A stretch of 64,000 nt of DNA from positions 26,851,363 to 26,915,362 of the forward strand of contig NC_044005.1 in assembly GCF_900496995.4 (NCBI RefSeq), written 5' to 3'. This document shows, in pieces, positions 9,601 through 23,299 of the stretch. Below the pieces are notes generated by a model. That model was given only the letters and a program-made list of their open reading frames with translations, ran no database searches and was not told the origin of the DNA. Made by a program: the position numbers and the translations under genes. The stretch's first letter is position 1. Every line of letters begins with the position of its first letter. The DNA comes from Aquila chrysaetos chrysaetos. Lineage: Eukaryota > Chordata > Aves > Accipitriformes > Accipitridae.

Positions 9601-10860
9601 CTAAATTTACGCCATGAATAATGACTTTCTCTCTGGGATCATTTAGGTTTCTTGATCTTAATCACAGTAGCTTTGAAATCACCATCAGTGGCACTGGATA
9701 AACTCACAAGTGTTAGGTTACTGCCACACCGGCAGCTTGACAGAGCAGAGATATTTCCAGAGGTTTTTAGGGGAAGGATGGGGCCCTCCAGTTCTGCGTT
9801 TGTCTCTTCTGAATAACAGCAGGCACTGCTGAAGGGAGTCTGGTTCTTTCCAGGACAGAGTGGCTGCAGGGACTCTGGAGGCTGGGCTTAGTGTGATCTC
9901 GACTGCTAGAGAAACGGTTTGAAAGCAGCAAGATGCAGTTCAGCAAGAACAAATGCAAATGTAAAGCGAAGCAAGATGTAGGCAGAAGAACTGGGGAATA
10001 ACCGACTGGGCAGCAGAATGGCAGGGAAAGATCTGGGGGTTGTAGAGCATCGTAAACTGAAGCTTCGCCAGCAGCGCAGAGGTGTCACAAAAAGGCCAGG
10101 TATTGGCTGGGGGTGCTGGGTGCAAGGCAGAGGAGATGACTGCCCTGCACTGCCTGTGCAGCACCAGGACCCATTCAGAGTCACAGGTCCAGAAGTGGAA
10201 AAGTCTAGAAGAAAATAATACAGATGATAAATACAGAGGAATCTTGCGCTAAAAGAAAGGAGTGAAGAAGTTGTGTCCTTTTAGCCTAGAAAAGAGAAGT
10301 CTTGGGGGTGGGAAGTGGGTGGGGAGGAAGGACCAGTCTTTGATATGTTGTAATGGAAAGGGTGGTCAGCTGTTTTCTGTGCAGCCAGCGCAGGGCACAA
10401 AGCACCCGGCTTTAGATGCAGCAGGAAAGGTTCAGGTCTGAGGTTCAAAGCAAGATAAGGTTAGGAAGACCTTGGGATGGAAAGTTCAGGAAAGTTATTC
10501 AGGCCCCTTTATCTGAAGTGGCTGGGCACAAACCTCTGTCAGAAAGGATCCAGGCAGAATCCTGCTTCTGTAGGATGGGTTAGAGTTAAGTTCCCAGGGT
10601 TTAAATAAGGAAAAGGAAAAAAAAAAAGCTACTAAGATGGGCTCCTCAGAGCCCAGAGAGCACATGGGACATTTCTCAACCTTAACTGCAGCCAGTTCCT
10701 TTGCCCCCAAAGCCCAGAAAGGTCCCTACGTCCCACCTGTGCAAACAGCTTCCTCAGCACAGGTGGTTGCTAGAGTTTCCTTGTAAACCTGCTGCTCCAG
10801 CACTCTCACCTTCTGCAGGCTTACGGCAGCAACATTGAAAACTGCATCTCACCCGTCTTG

Positions 10861-10980
10861 TTTGCATGACCATTCAGTGCATAGTGCTATTTAAAAATCC
10901 AACCTAGAGCAGCTACCAACTTCAGCTTCCAGTAAACCACCAAGTTTGTTTCTGCTTCGCATGTAGCATTTTATGCAAAT
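10861..10980. promoter_or_regulatory. Two octamer-type motifs upstream of BATF
   Basis: TTTGCAT (10861-10867) and a full octamer ATGCAAAT (10973-10980) lie about 110 bp apart, 4.4 kb upstream of the BATF promoter, in an AT-richer block. Octamer sites bind OCT1/OCT2, and BATF is a lymphoid gene, so a B-cell enhancer role is possible but unproven. Confidence 0.3.
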
Positions 10981-11707
10981 GATTTCTTACAATATTTGGA
11001 CAATTGCAACAATTTGCTTATCATTCCCCACACGAGTTTGAAGACTTTTGTGTGGAATTTGGTGCTGATAAGAGATGTTAAGCAAATGGTGGTGTTGAAC
11101 AAAAGTCCTTGCTCTCTACCAGACAAGCTTCTGCTGTGTCCACTCTATCAGCACATGTTGGTCCTGTCTGCGATGTGGGCAGGATGGCTTCTCTCCATCA
11201 CCAGGGCCATTTCATCTCCGCTGAGCTGAGTGAGTGTGAGAGTGAGGTTGTGGCAGGTGAGCTCAAGCGTAATCCCACCAAATTCATCCCACCTAGCAGA
11301 GAGCAAATGCCCATCACATCAACATTTTCAGTCCTTACTAGGCACAACCTGCCAATATACAGGAAATGCGTACTTTACACCCCGAATGTCTGATAAATGG
11401 CAAGGGCTGTAAGTCAAGCACACAAAAGCATGGAAATCCTAGAATTAGCTCCCTTAAGCACGCTGCATTTACACCCTCATGCCACGTAACATGCTGTGCT
11501 CTATAACTGCATGATCCACAAAGGTTTCTTCCCTCGGATGGCTGCATTACCTTCATCGCTGTCCTGTGGTCAGACCCTGCTCCAACATCCTGCTTTTCCA
11601 TGTCTTCACAGACTCTTTCTAGTGCTCATCACCTCGGCACTGAGTGCTTGCTTCAGGGCTATTAATGAATCGGTTTTCTCAGCCACCTTTTCAGGTGTGG
11701 GGGTGGA

Positions 11708-11796
11708 GTTATCCCTATTTAACAGTTGCAAAACAAGAGACAAAGAGAGATTTAGGTCATAAGTACTCATTCATTTTGGACACAGGGTTTGAACCA
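11708..11796 (+). repeat. MIR-like SINE remnant
   Basis: The order of motifs resembles the 3' half of MIR: TTATCCCTATTT, then an AAACAAGAGACAAAGAGAG stretch, then GGTCATAAGT, and finally GGGTTTGAACC. It is heavily diverged. Recognition is by eye only. Confidence 0.4.
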
Positions 11797-12883
11797 ACTA
11801 GGATCTAATTTTTCAGTGTGTTTGGCTCTATATAGCACTTCATTTAACCAAACCCCAGCTCCTCATGTCTGTGACTGCAGCTGCAAACTTTTAGCACTTC
11901 TGTAAATCGGCTCCAGCAAATGAGGAAGACAGGGCTGCTCCTGTGAAAGCTCTTGCTTATGCGGCTTACCGACTCACAGAGTAACTTCGAGGCAGGGGCG
12001 GGGGCAGACTCAGCTCTCCAGGGAGGCACCAAGTGTCTATCCAGGAGACCCTCCTTTCTTTGTGCAGTCCCTTGCTTCACCAACTGGATAGGAGTTTCCC
12101 AGCCCTGCTAAGAAAGGAGGCAGCCTAGCTGACATTCCCTCCGGCGGAGGTCCAGCCTGAGCGCTGAAGAGGTAGCAATCCAGGGCAAAATGCAGGAGGT
12201 GATCATTTGCACAAGACAGCTGAAGCTAGGTTGCCGAGGCAAACCCATTTCTGGCAATTTCTAGCTCTTCAGTACTTGGCTTTGCCACTTTTACGGGTTT
12301 TTTTGAACATCATTAGTAATGCTTTTTATGTCTGTTTTAAAAGAAGGAAACTATAGAAAGGAAACACCAAATCTGCTAGCTTTCCAGAAATGCACATAGA
12401 GCTCCAGGTAGCTGGGGTCTGTCTGACCCTGCTGGAGGGGGAGAGCAAGCCTGGCCAGAGCCTCCCAGCTGAAGGGTTGGCAGGAGATTGTCAGGGTCTG
12501 ACCTCCAACACATAGGGGAGTTTCAGTCTCAACGCACAGATAATTAGAGTTCACCCCAGGCTATTGAAGAAATGAACCACCGTCTCCTTCTCCTGTCCTG
12601 TACATATCGACTGGTTGGGTAATTAGCTGAGCAACCTCTAATCTGTTCCTGGCAAGGACTTAGCAGCTCATGAGCAAGTACTCAGATGTGTACTTATATG
12701 ACTCTCCAGGTCAGCAGATCCCAAATCCTGGTAGAGTACATCCATTTAAGGCCAACCTTTCTCTCACTGCTCTCTTCACAGGCCATGTCTAGCTGTTGGG
12801 ATCTGGTCAGAAACAGACCAGACCACCCAGCCGCGCTGGATATGTACACGCTTGGGGCACTTGAAAGGCTCAGCTGCCAGACG

Positions 12884-12895
12884 CCCCCCCCCCCC
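12884..12895 (+). repeat. C12 homopolymer
   Basis: Twelve consecutive C. This is a likely length-variable site. Confidence 0.9.
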
Positions 12896-15800
12896 AGTCA
12901 ACCAGGGCTTCTTTGCTTCCGCTGCCTGGGCTGAGCCCACCGGTTGAACTATCCAAGCGCATGGACGGGGACTGCAAAGGGTGCAGATGTTGTCTGACGG
13001 TTTGACTCATCTCGGTGGCAGTCTCGTTCGGTGATGATGGGGAAGGCCCAAAGAGGAAGGGCAGTGACCCGTTTAACCAGAAGGGCTGATCCACCCAGGG
13101 GTAGACTTAGCCGTGCTGGTAAGGGGCCATAGCCCCAGCTTCCTTCATGCTGCCCAGCGTGCACATTTCCAGGCTGCACAAGGGCAGGAGAGACGTGTGG
13201 TTGTCCAGCCCTGCTACTGTGGCAGCAGGACCCAGCCTTTGGTCTCTGCTAGTACTGCAGCAAATCCAACTGCAGCAACCAAGCAGCAAAAATTGTGCTC
13301 CCAGGGGATGACCACAGCCTGAGAGGGCATTTGATGCTCACTGGGCATTGGTTGCAGCCATGCCCCATGGCATGGGGGCGGAGGGCGAACGCATTACTTG
13401 TCTCTTAAATTAATACATGACTCTTGAGTATATTACGTGGCTGCTCCATGACTCCATTCAGAGGAAAATGTTCTTCAACACCACCCATCACCATAAAACA
13501 TGTTCAAGCCTCCCAAGGATTGAGTTCAGCTTATTTAGGGCATGTTCTTGCAGCTAGACTGTCCTGAGACACCCATCTCAGCCGGAGATGACTGTGAACA
13601 GCACTCATGCTAGTACCGTACTCCCACCCCAATGGGATCTGCCTCACTTTTGGCTTCGGGGGGGTGTATACACTGGTGCTCCCTTCCCCCCACCCCCTTT
13701 GGTGGCAACAAGTGCTTCCCAAACCCTTCAGCTCACGCAGCGTGGTTGGAGGAGGTGTTCGGCACAAGTAGCTGTGCTGATGGGCACACACACAGTGAGC
13801 TTGCGCCCGGGGCGTGCAAAGCAGTGCTGGAGTACAGCGTGTCAGAGGCGGCACGGGGGAGGACAGGCAGCGTGGAGCAGAGCGGCTGTGAAGGAGAAGG
13901 CAGGGGAGCTGTGCAGAAGGTACACTTCGCACCCGTGCAAGCAGCGCTGATCAGCAGTACCACGCTGTCAGAGTTATCAAAACACACATAAATGCATATA
14001 AGCCCCATCTGCCTGGGCGCTGCATTGGCACACGCTGGTGCACCCGCCGGCTGGCACGCACAGCTCTCGCCTGCTGGCAGCTTGCCGGGAGACAGCCCGT
14101 CCCAGAGCAGGCTGCGGGGGGAGGCAGCGGCAGAGCTGAGCCCCTGCCTCGCACAAGGTCCATCCCCCGGAGCCCGTGGCTGCCTCAGGGCTCCTCAACA
14201 CCTTTTTGAGAGAAAGACAAGGGGGGAGGCTCATGGTTCACCGCCTGGACGCAAGGGAGGACCTGCTTAGTGCTGGCTATTTCAGAGGGCTTGCAAACCC
14301 CCACAAGACTCCCAGGGGGCTCAGAGCAGCAGAGGGAAGGAGTGGGCAGTTTCAGATGACCACCAATCCTGTGCTTTCCACCCTCGCATTTCGGTGCCCC
14401 AGCATGACAGAGGTGCTCCTTAACCATCCTCCTGGGGCATGGCTGATTTTCCTACGGCTTTGGCAGTGGCTGCCGGCGCCTGTGCCCAGACACAGCCGAC
14501 CTGCGGGCTCTCGGTGGCACCTTATCCCCGATGGTGCTTTGGAAGAGGGATGAGGGAGAAGTGCTGCACCCTAAGCCGTGCCAGCAATGCTGCTGCAAGG
14601 CCCTGGCTTGAAGAGCCACTCCTCCTGCTGTCACTAACAACTGCCAACACTGGCCTCAAAGAGGGCACAGAAGAGACAGAAACTCCTTCCTGCCCTTCTT
14701 TACCTGAACCCCAAATTAGGTGTCCGAGAACCATGCTATCTTCTATCTTTTTTAAGCCAAACTTTTTGACTTGAGTTTTAGGTATCCTTGGTTTTCATCT
14801 CAATACCTGATCCCTTGCAAGCCCTCTGAAACTGTTGGCCGATAGGGCATCTTGTCCACCTGCACAAAACAGTTTGCTGGCTCTGTGAAAAGTGTGTCAA
14901 TTTACCAGTTTGAAATGAGTTGTCTTTCCATTTCTTTGAACATCTTGTGAGGGGGTGAGCAGAGGAACAGACTTATCTCTAAGCCAGGCATTGCTCTGCA
15001 CATCTCTATCACGCGGCACTTCAGTAGTTTCCGCTCTAAACTAATGGGACTTTTAGTCTCCACATAGGGAAATTTTCCTGCAGCCTAATTTAGGTCAGCA
15101 CCCATCTTTGGATGTCTCCTGCTTTCACAGCAGGGCAACCAGAAGCAAACACAGCACCCCAGGAAAGCTTCCCCACAGCCATCTATGATGGCATTACGGT
15201 TATAAAGGATGGATATACTCTTCTTCATCCCATTCCTCATGCAGTCTTCCTTCTTTCCTCACTGCCGCATAGTGAGCGGGACCCACCAGGTAGCTCTACC
15301 CCGAATTTGGAGCACAGCCTCGAACCCATTGGCACTCTCATCTAAACCACCTAGGCGCCAGCTGGCGCTTAGGCGTGCTCCAGAGCATGGCTTGGAGAAC
15401 TGCTGAGGTGCTGCTACCCCAGCGTACGAACCCAGCCACCGAGCAGCCCTGGCCCTTGCAGCCACGACAAATGGTTGCTATATCAGGTGAAGAAAAGTGC
15501 CCCAAAACCCTGTCTGAACGAGGGCAGCCCAGCAGGGTACACTGGCGGCTTGCATTGTTCCTAAAACTTGTGCACGTAAGGCAACAACCTGTAGGTGTCC
15601 TATAAGCAGCGGAGTGGGTGCCTGCAGCCACATTTAAGTCAGCTCTGCACCTCTCCCTCACAGACGCAGCAAACACCTTGCACCTGTACCTGGGGCACTT
15701 TGTTTGAACCAGTGAGTTTGGTTTTGCCAGCTTGTTATGCTGGAAGCATGGGGTGCCATTGTCCTGCCTGGTCACACAGCAGTGCCAGCACGCTCCAGCA

Positions 15801-18800
15801 CCTTGACTAGCTTAGCCACTCATCCATCATCTGCTGGCTGGAGCTGGTGAATGAATCGGGTCACTTTGCTTACAGGGAAGGTCTGCAGAGAAGAAAAGGG
15901 ATGCCTCACAGCAAACGTCTACATAATGCAGCAGTGACTCTGCCTGGCACCCACGGAGTTTGCCTCTGTCACAAAAGCCAGTAGCCCACGTACTGAGAGG
16001 CACTTGCAGATACCCACACATTAGCTCTAGTGCAAACCCCCTCTTGCTAACTGTCTGGTCACCAGGCATTCAGCATCACCTTGCAATGAGCTGTCAGTAG
16101 CCATTTTATCCTCAACCAGAAACTACATGTTAGCCTGCCTAAAGGCTCCACTGGATTTGGGAGCTTACGGGCCTGTGGCAAAGCCTTGCTGCCCGCTTCC
16201 TCCTGACAACCCCTGGCCATATCAGCACAAGCAGGTGTCCAGCAAATCCAACCAGCCTGGATGATGCTGCTGGAACTGAGGCCATGGCAAAGCAGAGGCA
16301 GGAACTGCAGCGTCAGGAGTCAGGACTTCCCCTGACGACGCCACAGATGACAACTCAGCAAGTTCATTCTGCAGAAACTAGATAATATCAGCATAAGGTG
16401 GTGGTTACTGGCAAAGGATCCTGTTCCTGAAGCTTCATCTGAGACGTGACAGGCTGCAGTGAAACCTCGCTGTCACACAGACCCAAACTCTGCTTTTGCT
16501 GAGACCCACATGGGCTTCTGGAAGTAGCTTCTTGCTGGTATTTCCTAGGAGCTCCAGCTCACAGTGCTGGGAGCCAGGGCTGGAAAAGCCCATCAGCTTG
16601 CTAACACGGGGTCCTTTGTCTAGCAGAGTCCCTTGAGCTGGACAGGGACGTGGAGCTGTCAGTCCTACCCATGGTAACCCACCTCCTGCCTTGAGTGACA
16701 ATAGTTTTTTCCTCCTCCCCAGGGGCTAACCTTTCCCCAAGCCCCAGGGCACCCTGCTCACCTGCTATGCACAGACAGCTGGACACAGGGCTGGAGGGAG
16801 GAAAGCCATTCCTTTACCAATGGGGAACTGGGACCCTGTCTGCACAGAAACACTCAGAATGGCTAAGCTGTATTAAACTTGGAAGCGACTGAAGTGCAAT
16901 AAAACCCTTGGCAGATGCTCTTATTTAGAATTAGAGTGTTCTTGGTACAACTGGGCTCACTCCCTCCACCCTGGGCAGGCTTTGCTCACAAAGAGCCCAC
17001 TGCCTGCTCTGCCAAATGCATCCCCTGGGTTGGAGTCCACTTGAGTCGGTCGCTCCACTTAAAAAAGCCAAACCCAAGTAACCCAGTTTAACTCAGCAGC
17101 AGGGCATCTGGTGGAGGGTTTTATACCACCACACTAGCCCACCGCTTTTGCTAATTTGGATTAACTTCTTGCATGCCCTGACAGACAAACTCAAAGGCTC
17201 AGTGACATTAAGCTCTCTCATCCCACAACCACACACCGCATCTGCAGCCAAGCTCCGACCCAAACTCAGCCCCAGGTGATGCCTGGGCTGCAGAGCCCAG
17301 TTTTGGTCTGTGCAAGCTGCTCTCTGCCTCCCTGCCAGCCCCAGCTCCTCCTCCTCCACCCTCTCCCCACGTGTGGGGTGAGGCGCTGAAATGTGCCTGT
17401 GCTGGGCAGGAGACCCAGCTGTGTGCAGGGCAGAGCCACCGAGGCTGCCGCAGGCACCAAGGCTTGGGGGAGCATCGCAGGCACCAGCTGAGCCTGGAAT
17501 TAAAAGCTGGTCTCAGTGGGGGAGCCAGCCTGAGCCGGCAGCTGCTCCCGGGCCTCTGCTCTGGGGGGCTCAGCCACAGAGAAAAGGCAAACCCCAGCCG
17601 TGCTATCATGGGTGCCAGCCCTTCTCAGTGGCCCTGCCCAGTGAAAGCCAGGGAGACCTCCTGGCTGCAGGAAAGGGTTTTTTTCCTCGGACATGGTTAG
17701 TGGCAGAGCGGCTGCCAGCAAGCTCCCTGCCAGCGGGGTTGGCTACACCTCTGGCAGCACCCACCCTGCCTGCCCCAATGTCCCAGTTGGGAGATGCCCC
17801 CAGCCATCCCACCAGCCGCACAGTGCAGGGAGACTCATGCCCTTAACCAGGGACAAGCGACCCACCTGGCTTTGCCCTCTGGGGCAGTTTCCCAAGCCTA
17901 GCAGGAGCACGGTGCCTCCAGAGGGATGCCCATGGTCCCATTCCCACAGCTGGAGCCTGCCTCCCACTGGCTTGCCCACATGCTCCAATTGCTGGCAACC
18001 AGTGATCAAAAATAAGCAAAAAAATGCACAAAGGCACGGAGAGCCAGGTGATGTTTCCAGGCTCAGGGAAGCGACAATTGGGTTTTCTCATTTCTCTGTG
18101 ATCATCCTGGCAGCACAGGACTTTTCCCCTGCTCCGGTCCTGCTGCCCAGCCTTAGGCCGCACCAGTGCCACCACTGCCCAGAGGAGTCTGGCACCCATG
18201 GTAATCAAAGCAGTTTCTGTGTATCTTGGTAAATATCAAGGCTGGGGATTTCTGGGGCTTGTTTTCCAGCAAGTTGAGTAGAATAACCAATAAGGACAAA
18301 GATAAATGAATACCTGCTGCCCTTGGCTCAAAATGAAACGAGAGGCAGGTCACTGGCAAAGGTTAGTTAATACCACTTACTGCAGTGTCACGGAATCGCC
18401 TTCAGCCCCTGCCAAGAAGGGCAGAGGAGGCAGTTTTTCAAACACCAAGTGAGAAGAGTGCTATGAGAAACTGCAAAGTAACAGCCTCCAAGCATCCTTT
18501 GCCCATGACTGGCCAAGGGCCGGCAGGGCTGGATGCCCTTGCCCCCGGGGCAGCACACAGGGGCTGGTGCTTGCAGGAGGACAGGGGAAGCGGGTGGGGA
18601 GAGGGTGAGAAGAGGAGGAAAGGAAGGGAGCCATGACCAAGCTTTGGGGAGCACGATGGGCTGAGCTGGTTGCAGGAGAGAAGGGTGAGGAACTGGCAAG
18701 ACTGGGGACCCTTGTAGGGAAACCAGGTTCCTGCTGCCCACAGGCCCTGCCACTTGCCAGGGGTTTGGCGAGAAGGGAGTCAGGCATGGAGTGTGGAGCA

Positions 18801-19312
18801 CTCACACCAACCTACTATAGCTGGATCCCCAGCCCATCACCCCTGCACTGCCTCAGGCCTGGTGCTTTGTGATGAAGTGACACCTACCTTGCCCTGGGGA
18901 AGATGAGGTGAGAGTGGCTTTGCAGAGGGAACTGGGGGTAGTATGTAAAGGACACCAGGGAGCCAGGACAGGCATCTAAGCAATGGCACTGTGCTGGGGC
19001 TCATCTGCCTAGGCTTCAGGAGAAATGTGGCGTCATGCCCTGGGGAAAGCTCCTGCCTGAACTGGTGGGTGTGGGAAGGAGCACAAGGGTTATGACCTGA
19101 ATGTGGATCTCACAAAACAGGAAGCAGGTCTGTGCTGGAGGGGGCTGCTGGCACCCTGGGAGTTACAGCTGGTGGTCCCAGTTGTCAAGCCACCTCAGGT
19201 ATCTTCCAAGGAGAGGGGCCTGCAGATGAAATGGCCGGGAAGCACCAGTGACGCCGAGCAGGCGCACGTCTCTGACAAGAACTATCTGACACTGTGGGAT
19301 GGCACCATGAAC

Positions 19313-19838
19313 CATAGAATCACAGAAAGGTTTGGGTTGGACAGGACCTTTAAAGATCATCTCGTTCCAAGCCCCTCTGCCATTGGCAGAGTTATCTTCC
19401 ACTAGACCAGGTTGCTCAAAGCCCCGTACAACCTGACTTTGAACATCTCCGGGGACGGGGCATCCACAACTTCTCTGGGCAACCTGTTCCAGCATTTCAC
19501 CACCCTCGCTGTAAAAAGTTTCTCCCTTATATCCAGTCTAAACCTACCCTCTTTCCGTTAAAAACTGTTGCCCCATGTCCTGTCACTACAGACCCTGGTA
19601 AAGGTTCCCTCTCCATCTTTCTTATAAGGCCCCTTTAAATATTGCAAGGCTGCAATTAGGTCTCCTCGGAGCCGTCTCTTCTCCAGGCTGAATAACTCCA
19701 GCTCGCCCAGCCTTTCTTCAGAGGAGAGGTGCTCCAGCCCATTCCCGTGGGCCTCCTCCGGATCCGCTCGGACAGGTCCACGCCTCGTGCTGGGGCCGCC
19801 GCAGCCGGAGGCACTGCTGCTCCGGGCGGGCTCTCACA
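19313..19838 (-). mobile_element. CR1 LINE fragment, 5'-truncated, minus orientation
   Basis: Read on the plus strand it begins with the reverse complement of the CR1 3' end (CATAGAATCACAGAAAGG, then GGTTGGACAGGACC). It continues through typical CR1 3' sequence, including GGCAACCTGTTCCAGC and GAGGAGAGGTGCTCCAGCCC, to about 19838 (GGGCTCTCACA). The element is about 525 bp long and lacks the reverse transcriptase region. Its 5' end (19790-19838) has unusually high GC compared with common CR1 copies and merges into the adjacent CpG island. Confidence 0.92.
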
Positions 19839-20350
19839 AACCGGCGCTGCGCACCGAGCCGGCGCTCCGGGACACGCACCCGCGCTCCCCGGCACGGGCC
19901 GGCAATGGCGGAGCCGGAGAAGGCCCGGCAGCGGGCAGCCTGGCCGCTGCTCGGCATCGAGGAGCGCTCACCGGCCCCGGCCGCGGCAGCCCAGCCCTGC
20001 CCAGCCCGGCTCCCGCCGGCGGGCGGCGTCCCGGCCCCGGGCCCCGGCGCTCCCGCGGCCGCGCAGCTCCTCCTGCCGGCGGGCCGGGCTCCCGCCGCCG
20101 CCCGCACCGGGCCGGGGGCCCCGCGTCGTCCTCCCCGCCGCGCCGCCTCCCCCTGCCCCGTGGGAGCGCACGGGCAGCCCGGCCCGGGCCCAGAGGGCGG
20201 GGCGGGGCCGGGGGCAACGCCGGCCGTGGGGTGGTTCAAGGCGACGCACGCAAGCGGGAAACAGCGAGGCCGCGGTGGCTCCGAGGGAGCGGCGCGGGAG
20301 AGCGGAGGGGAGAGGTCGGCCGCAGGCGGCTGGCTGCTCCGTGCGCTCCT
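19760..20350. promoter_or_regulatory. Intergenic CpG island between JDP2 and BATF
   Basis: About 590 bp are very GC-rich with dense CpG. The island lies 13 kb upstream of BATF and 3 kb past the 3' end of JDP2. Its left edge is CR1-derived. Several long open frames on both strands here are a by-product of the base composition (few stop codons). It could be an alternative BATF promoter, the start of a non-coding RNA, or an orphan island. Confidence 0.6.
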
Positions 20351-23299
20351 CTGGTCCCCAGTATGGGAGGACCGCGGCGTCCTACCATGGTCTCATGAAA
20401 AGCCATTTCCAGCCACCGTGGGCGCAGGTTTGTGCAAGCACAAGCGAACTCCGGGCTGGAAGAGCCGGCGAGAAAGACAAGAGCGAGGTCTGCGTGCCAG
20501 CAGCTGCAGCGGGGCTGCGGTCCCCCAGGGCTCCCGTGCCAGCAACTGTGGAGACCCTCTAGAAGCAGCTATGGGAGGGATCCACAGGCCTCTGTGTGTG
20601 TGCGCGCCCATCAGGACCAGGGGTTCAGCCTGATGACTGGCTGGACTGGGGGATGCAGGGCTGGCCGCAGCCTCACATCTATCAGGCTATCGGCTCCGGC
20701 ACCACTGGCACCAAGCCCCATCCCAGAAGTACACGATACCATCAGCTCTGCCCTCGTAGTGGCCCACAGTGCACTCAGCACAAGATGTGTGGGTGCGGGA
20801 TGGCCAGGAGGTGGCTGCTTGACATTTGAGAAGCGTCCCTTGTGTATTTCCAAGCAAATCTGCACCACCAGCCCTCGAGTGAAGGGGACCCAGGTGGGAG
20901 GACATTGCCACAGGCACAACCATTGCTCTTTGGGTTTGGGAGCACTGTTCTGGCGTGGAGCAACATGAGCTGCACCCGGCATGTGCCTGCTGCTCCTGCC
21001 CATGGCCAGGAGAGGCCACTGTAATGCACCAGCCTGAAAGGCGTCCAGCAGGACTGGCTGTCTCATGGCAATATTTGTACTTCTGCCAAGCGGGGGTTGG
21101 AGAGGACACAGGCTACCAGTCAGGAACATCAAACAGTCCAACTCCTACAGGGACCAGGAGGGGTTTTCAGCCCAGGGCTGCACAGAGAGGGAGGCTTTCC
21201 CATTCAACACTCGCAGGCTGTGGCTTACAGGGCAGATGCCCAAACCCTCTGCTTTAACTTCATTGGGTCCTAGCCTAACCAAGTCCCCTGAAAAGAAATG
21301 CCCTAAACTGAGCGGCAAACCCCTTGGTACTGACTAAAATGCAGCAAAAGGCTGTTCAGAGGATATACAGGACACTGGGCAAAATCCTGTCTGGGCACTG
21401 CCAGGGCTCAGATAGCTCCTTCCTGAGCCTTGGCTGGAGTAGCTGAGCATTAAACTGATGTAGACCCACCACTCTGCTGCTGCCACCGCCTTTGCTAGCT
21501 GCTTCTAGCGTGCTTGGTTTCAAAGGGCACCTTATATTTCTCTTTCAAGCCAGGTGTTTTCATAGCAGGAAGTTTTACTGCAGTGTGGCCATTTGCCAGA
21601 GTAGGGCCATTGCCTGCACCCGTGGCACTGCCAGTGCTGCTGGAAGGTGTGTGGCAGGTGGGTGAGAGTCTCATAGAGATGAGCCCACAGGCTCTCCAGG
21701 TGAGTAAAAAGCATGAGATGTCTGTGGCTGGACCATGTGACATCCCACGGGGAGCTCCCGCTGACCACCAAAGAGGAAACTGATACTTGCAAGAGCCTGG
21801 AAAGTCATTACCATGTACACTCTGCAGAGAGAAATAAAGTCCTGAAGAGAGAAGCAGGCCCAGTAAGTGCTCTGCGTCCTTTCAGCAGAGCTTGATGAGA
21901 AGCATCATGTTCCTCAAAGTATAAAGATCAGCTCCTGACAGCAGCTCAGAAATGGATCAGGTCTGAGCCACTGCTGCAGAGTCCGGGCAGAAGGAAGCTC
22001 AGCAAGACAGCTGCCCAGCTTCAAGGGCTGCATGGCAGGCGGTGGGAGCCAGGCCAGACACTGCTTTTCTCCAAGAGCTTTGTTTCAGGTCCTGTCCTTG
22101 CACATCTCTCTAGAGCACCTCAGCCAACAATTCCTCCCAGGGCAAAAACTTTCCCTGTAACAGATCCAACATGCTCCACACTAAATAAGGCAGCTGGCAG
22201 CATTTTGGGAGGTCCCAAAGACAGAAGTTATGGAAAGGGAGGGGAAATCCAGGAAGAAAGTATGAAACAGGGAATGGACTGATGTCAGATATCCCTGGAG
22301 GTTAAGGGTTGGAAAAGGAGGCTAGAGAAACATGCACGAGAGAAGCAGTTGTGCTCAGGGAAGACCTCCTCCCATGCTGTTATCACAGTTAGGTCAAGCT
22401 CATCTTCTCCCCAACACCTCTTCAGTGCTCCTGGCTGGAGTGTGCATCTGTACCAGATGCTGAAAGCTTCCTTCACTTGCAATTTGCATCAGAGTAGCCT
22501 CATCCACACTGGTAATGGGTAGGACACCAACTGGAAGAAGACTGGGTGCACCACTGCTCCTCTGAGACAACCCTCAGTGGTGCCCATGTGTGAGATGGGG
22601 TCTGCGCCGGTCCAGACCAAGGCACCATCCCACTGCCTTTGTATCCAGAAGTCAGGAACACAGCAATTAGTGTCAGGGCTTTGTTATTCACATGGGGATG
22701 CTAACTCTTCCAGTCCTAGCATATGGAGCACACCTGGCTGATTATCTTCTCAACCTCCACACCCCTGGGCTCAGCACTGGCCAAAGCCCAGGGCAAGCTT
22801 TAGGAGCTTTCCCAGCCTGTCAGTTAGGGGCAAGGCTAGCACACTGTAGAAACCCAGGGGAACTGTTCTCCACCTCCTTCTACGAGGGGATCACTACCAC
22901 AAGGACATTGTGACAGCTCTCCCATCTCTTTCTTACCCTGAAATGAGTTCAAACTGCTGTATTCAGGCCTGAAACAAGAAGGACCATGTAAGGATGAGAT
23001 GGTCTCCCTGTCTCACACCTCTGCCTTTCCAGATGGCAAGCCATGCCCTGCCTGCCCTCTTCAGTGCCGCACTGAGCTACTTCTTGCTTGACAATGGTCA
23101 GAGCTGCCTCCAAGGTTCCTAGCTTCCCCAGGCCCACAGCTGCTAACACAGAGAACCACCAAAAATGGCTCTGGTATCAGCTCCACCATCCCACTCAGCC
23201 ATGAACGCACCCAGCATGGTCAGACCTGGCACATGCTGCCGCAGTACTGAGCTCTGGCCATTGCCCACCGTGGCCTGACCCAGACAGAGCACAGGAGGA
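20351..23299. other. Intergenic DNA between the CpG island and the JDP2 3' end
   Basis: I see no supportable gene. A plus-strand AATAAA lies in 21831-21840 with no recognisable gene in front of it. Confidence 0.6.

Larger units (their letters stand above)
6608..19312. other. Intergenic DNA upstream of BATF
   Basis: I see no gene in this 12.7-kb stretch. Open frames are short and show no conserved domain. It holds octamer motifs (10861-10980), a MIR-like remnant (near 11708-11796), an isolated AP-1 site TGACTCA (13003-13009) and a C12 run (12884-12895). Confidence 0.6.

Noticed and set aside
19905-20633. 242-codon plus-strand frame starting MAEPEKARQR in the intergenic CpG island
   Set aside because: The start looks plausible, but the rest is composition-driven Pro/Ala/Gly sequence with equally long frames on both strands; kept only as a CpG island.
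21831-21840. Plus-strand AATAAA as a gene end
   Set aside because: No plus-strand coding exon or transcript signal precedes it.
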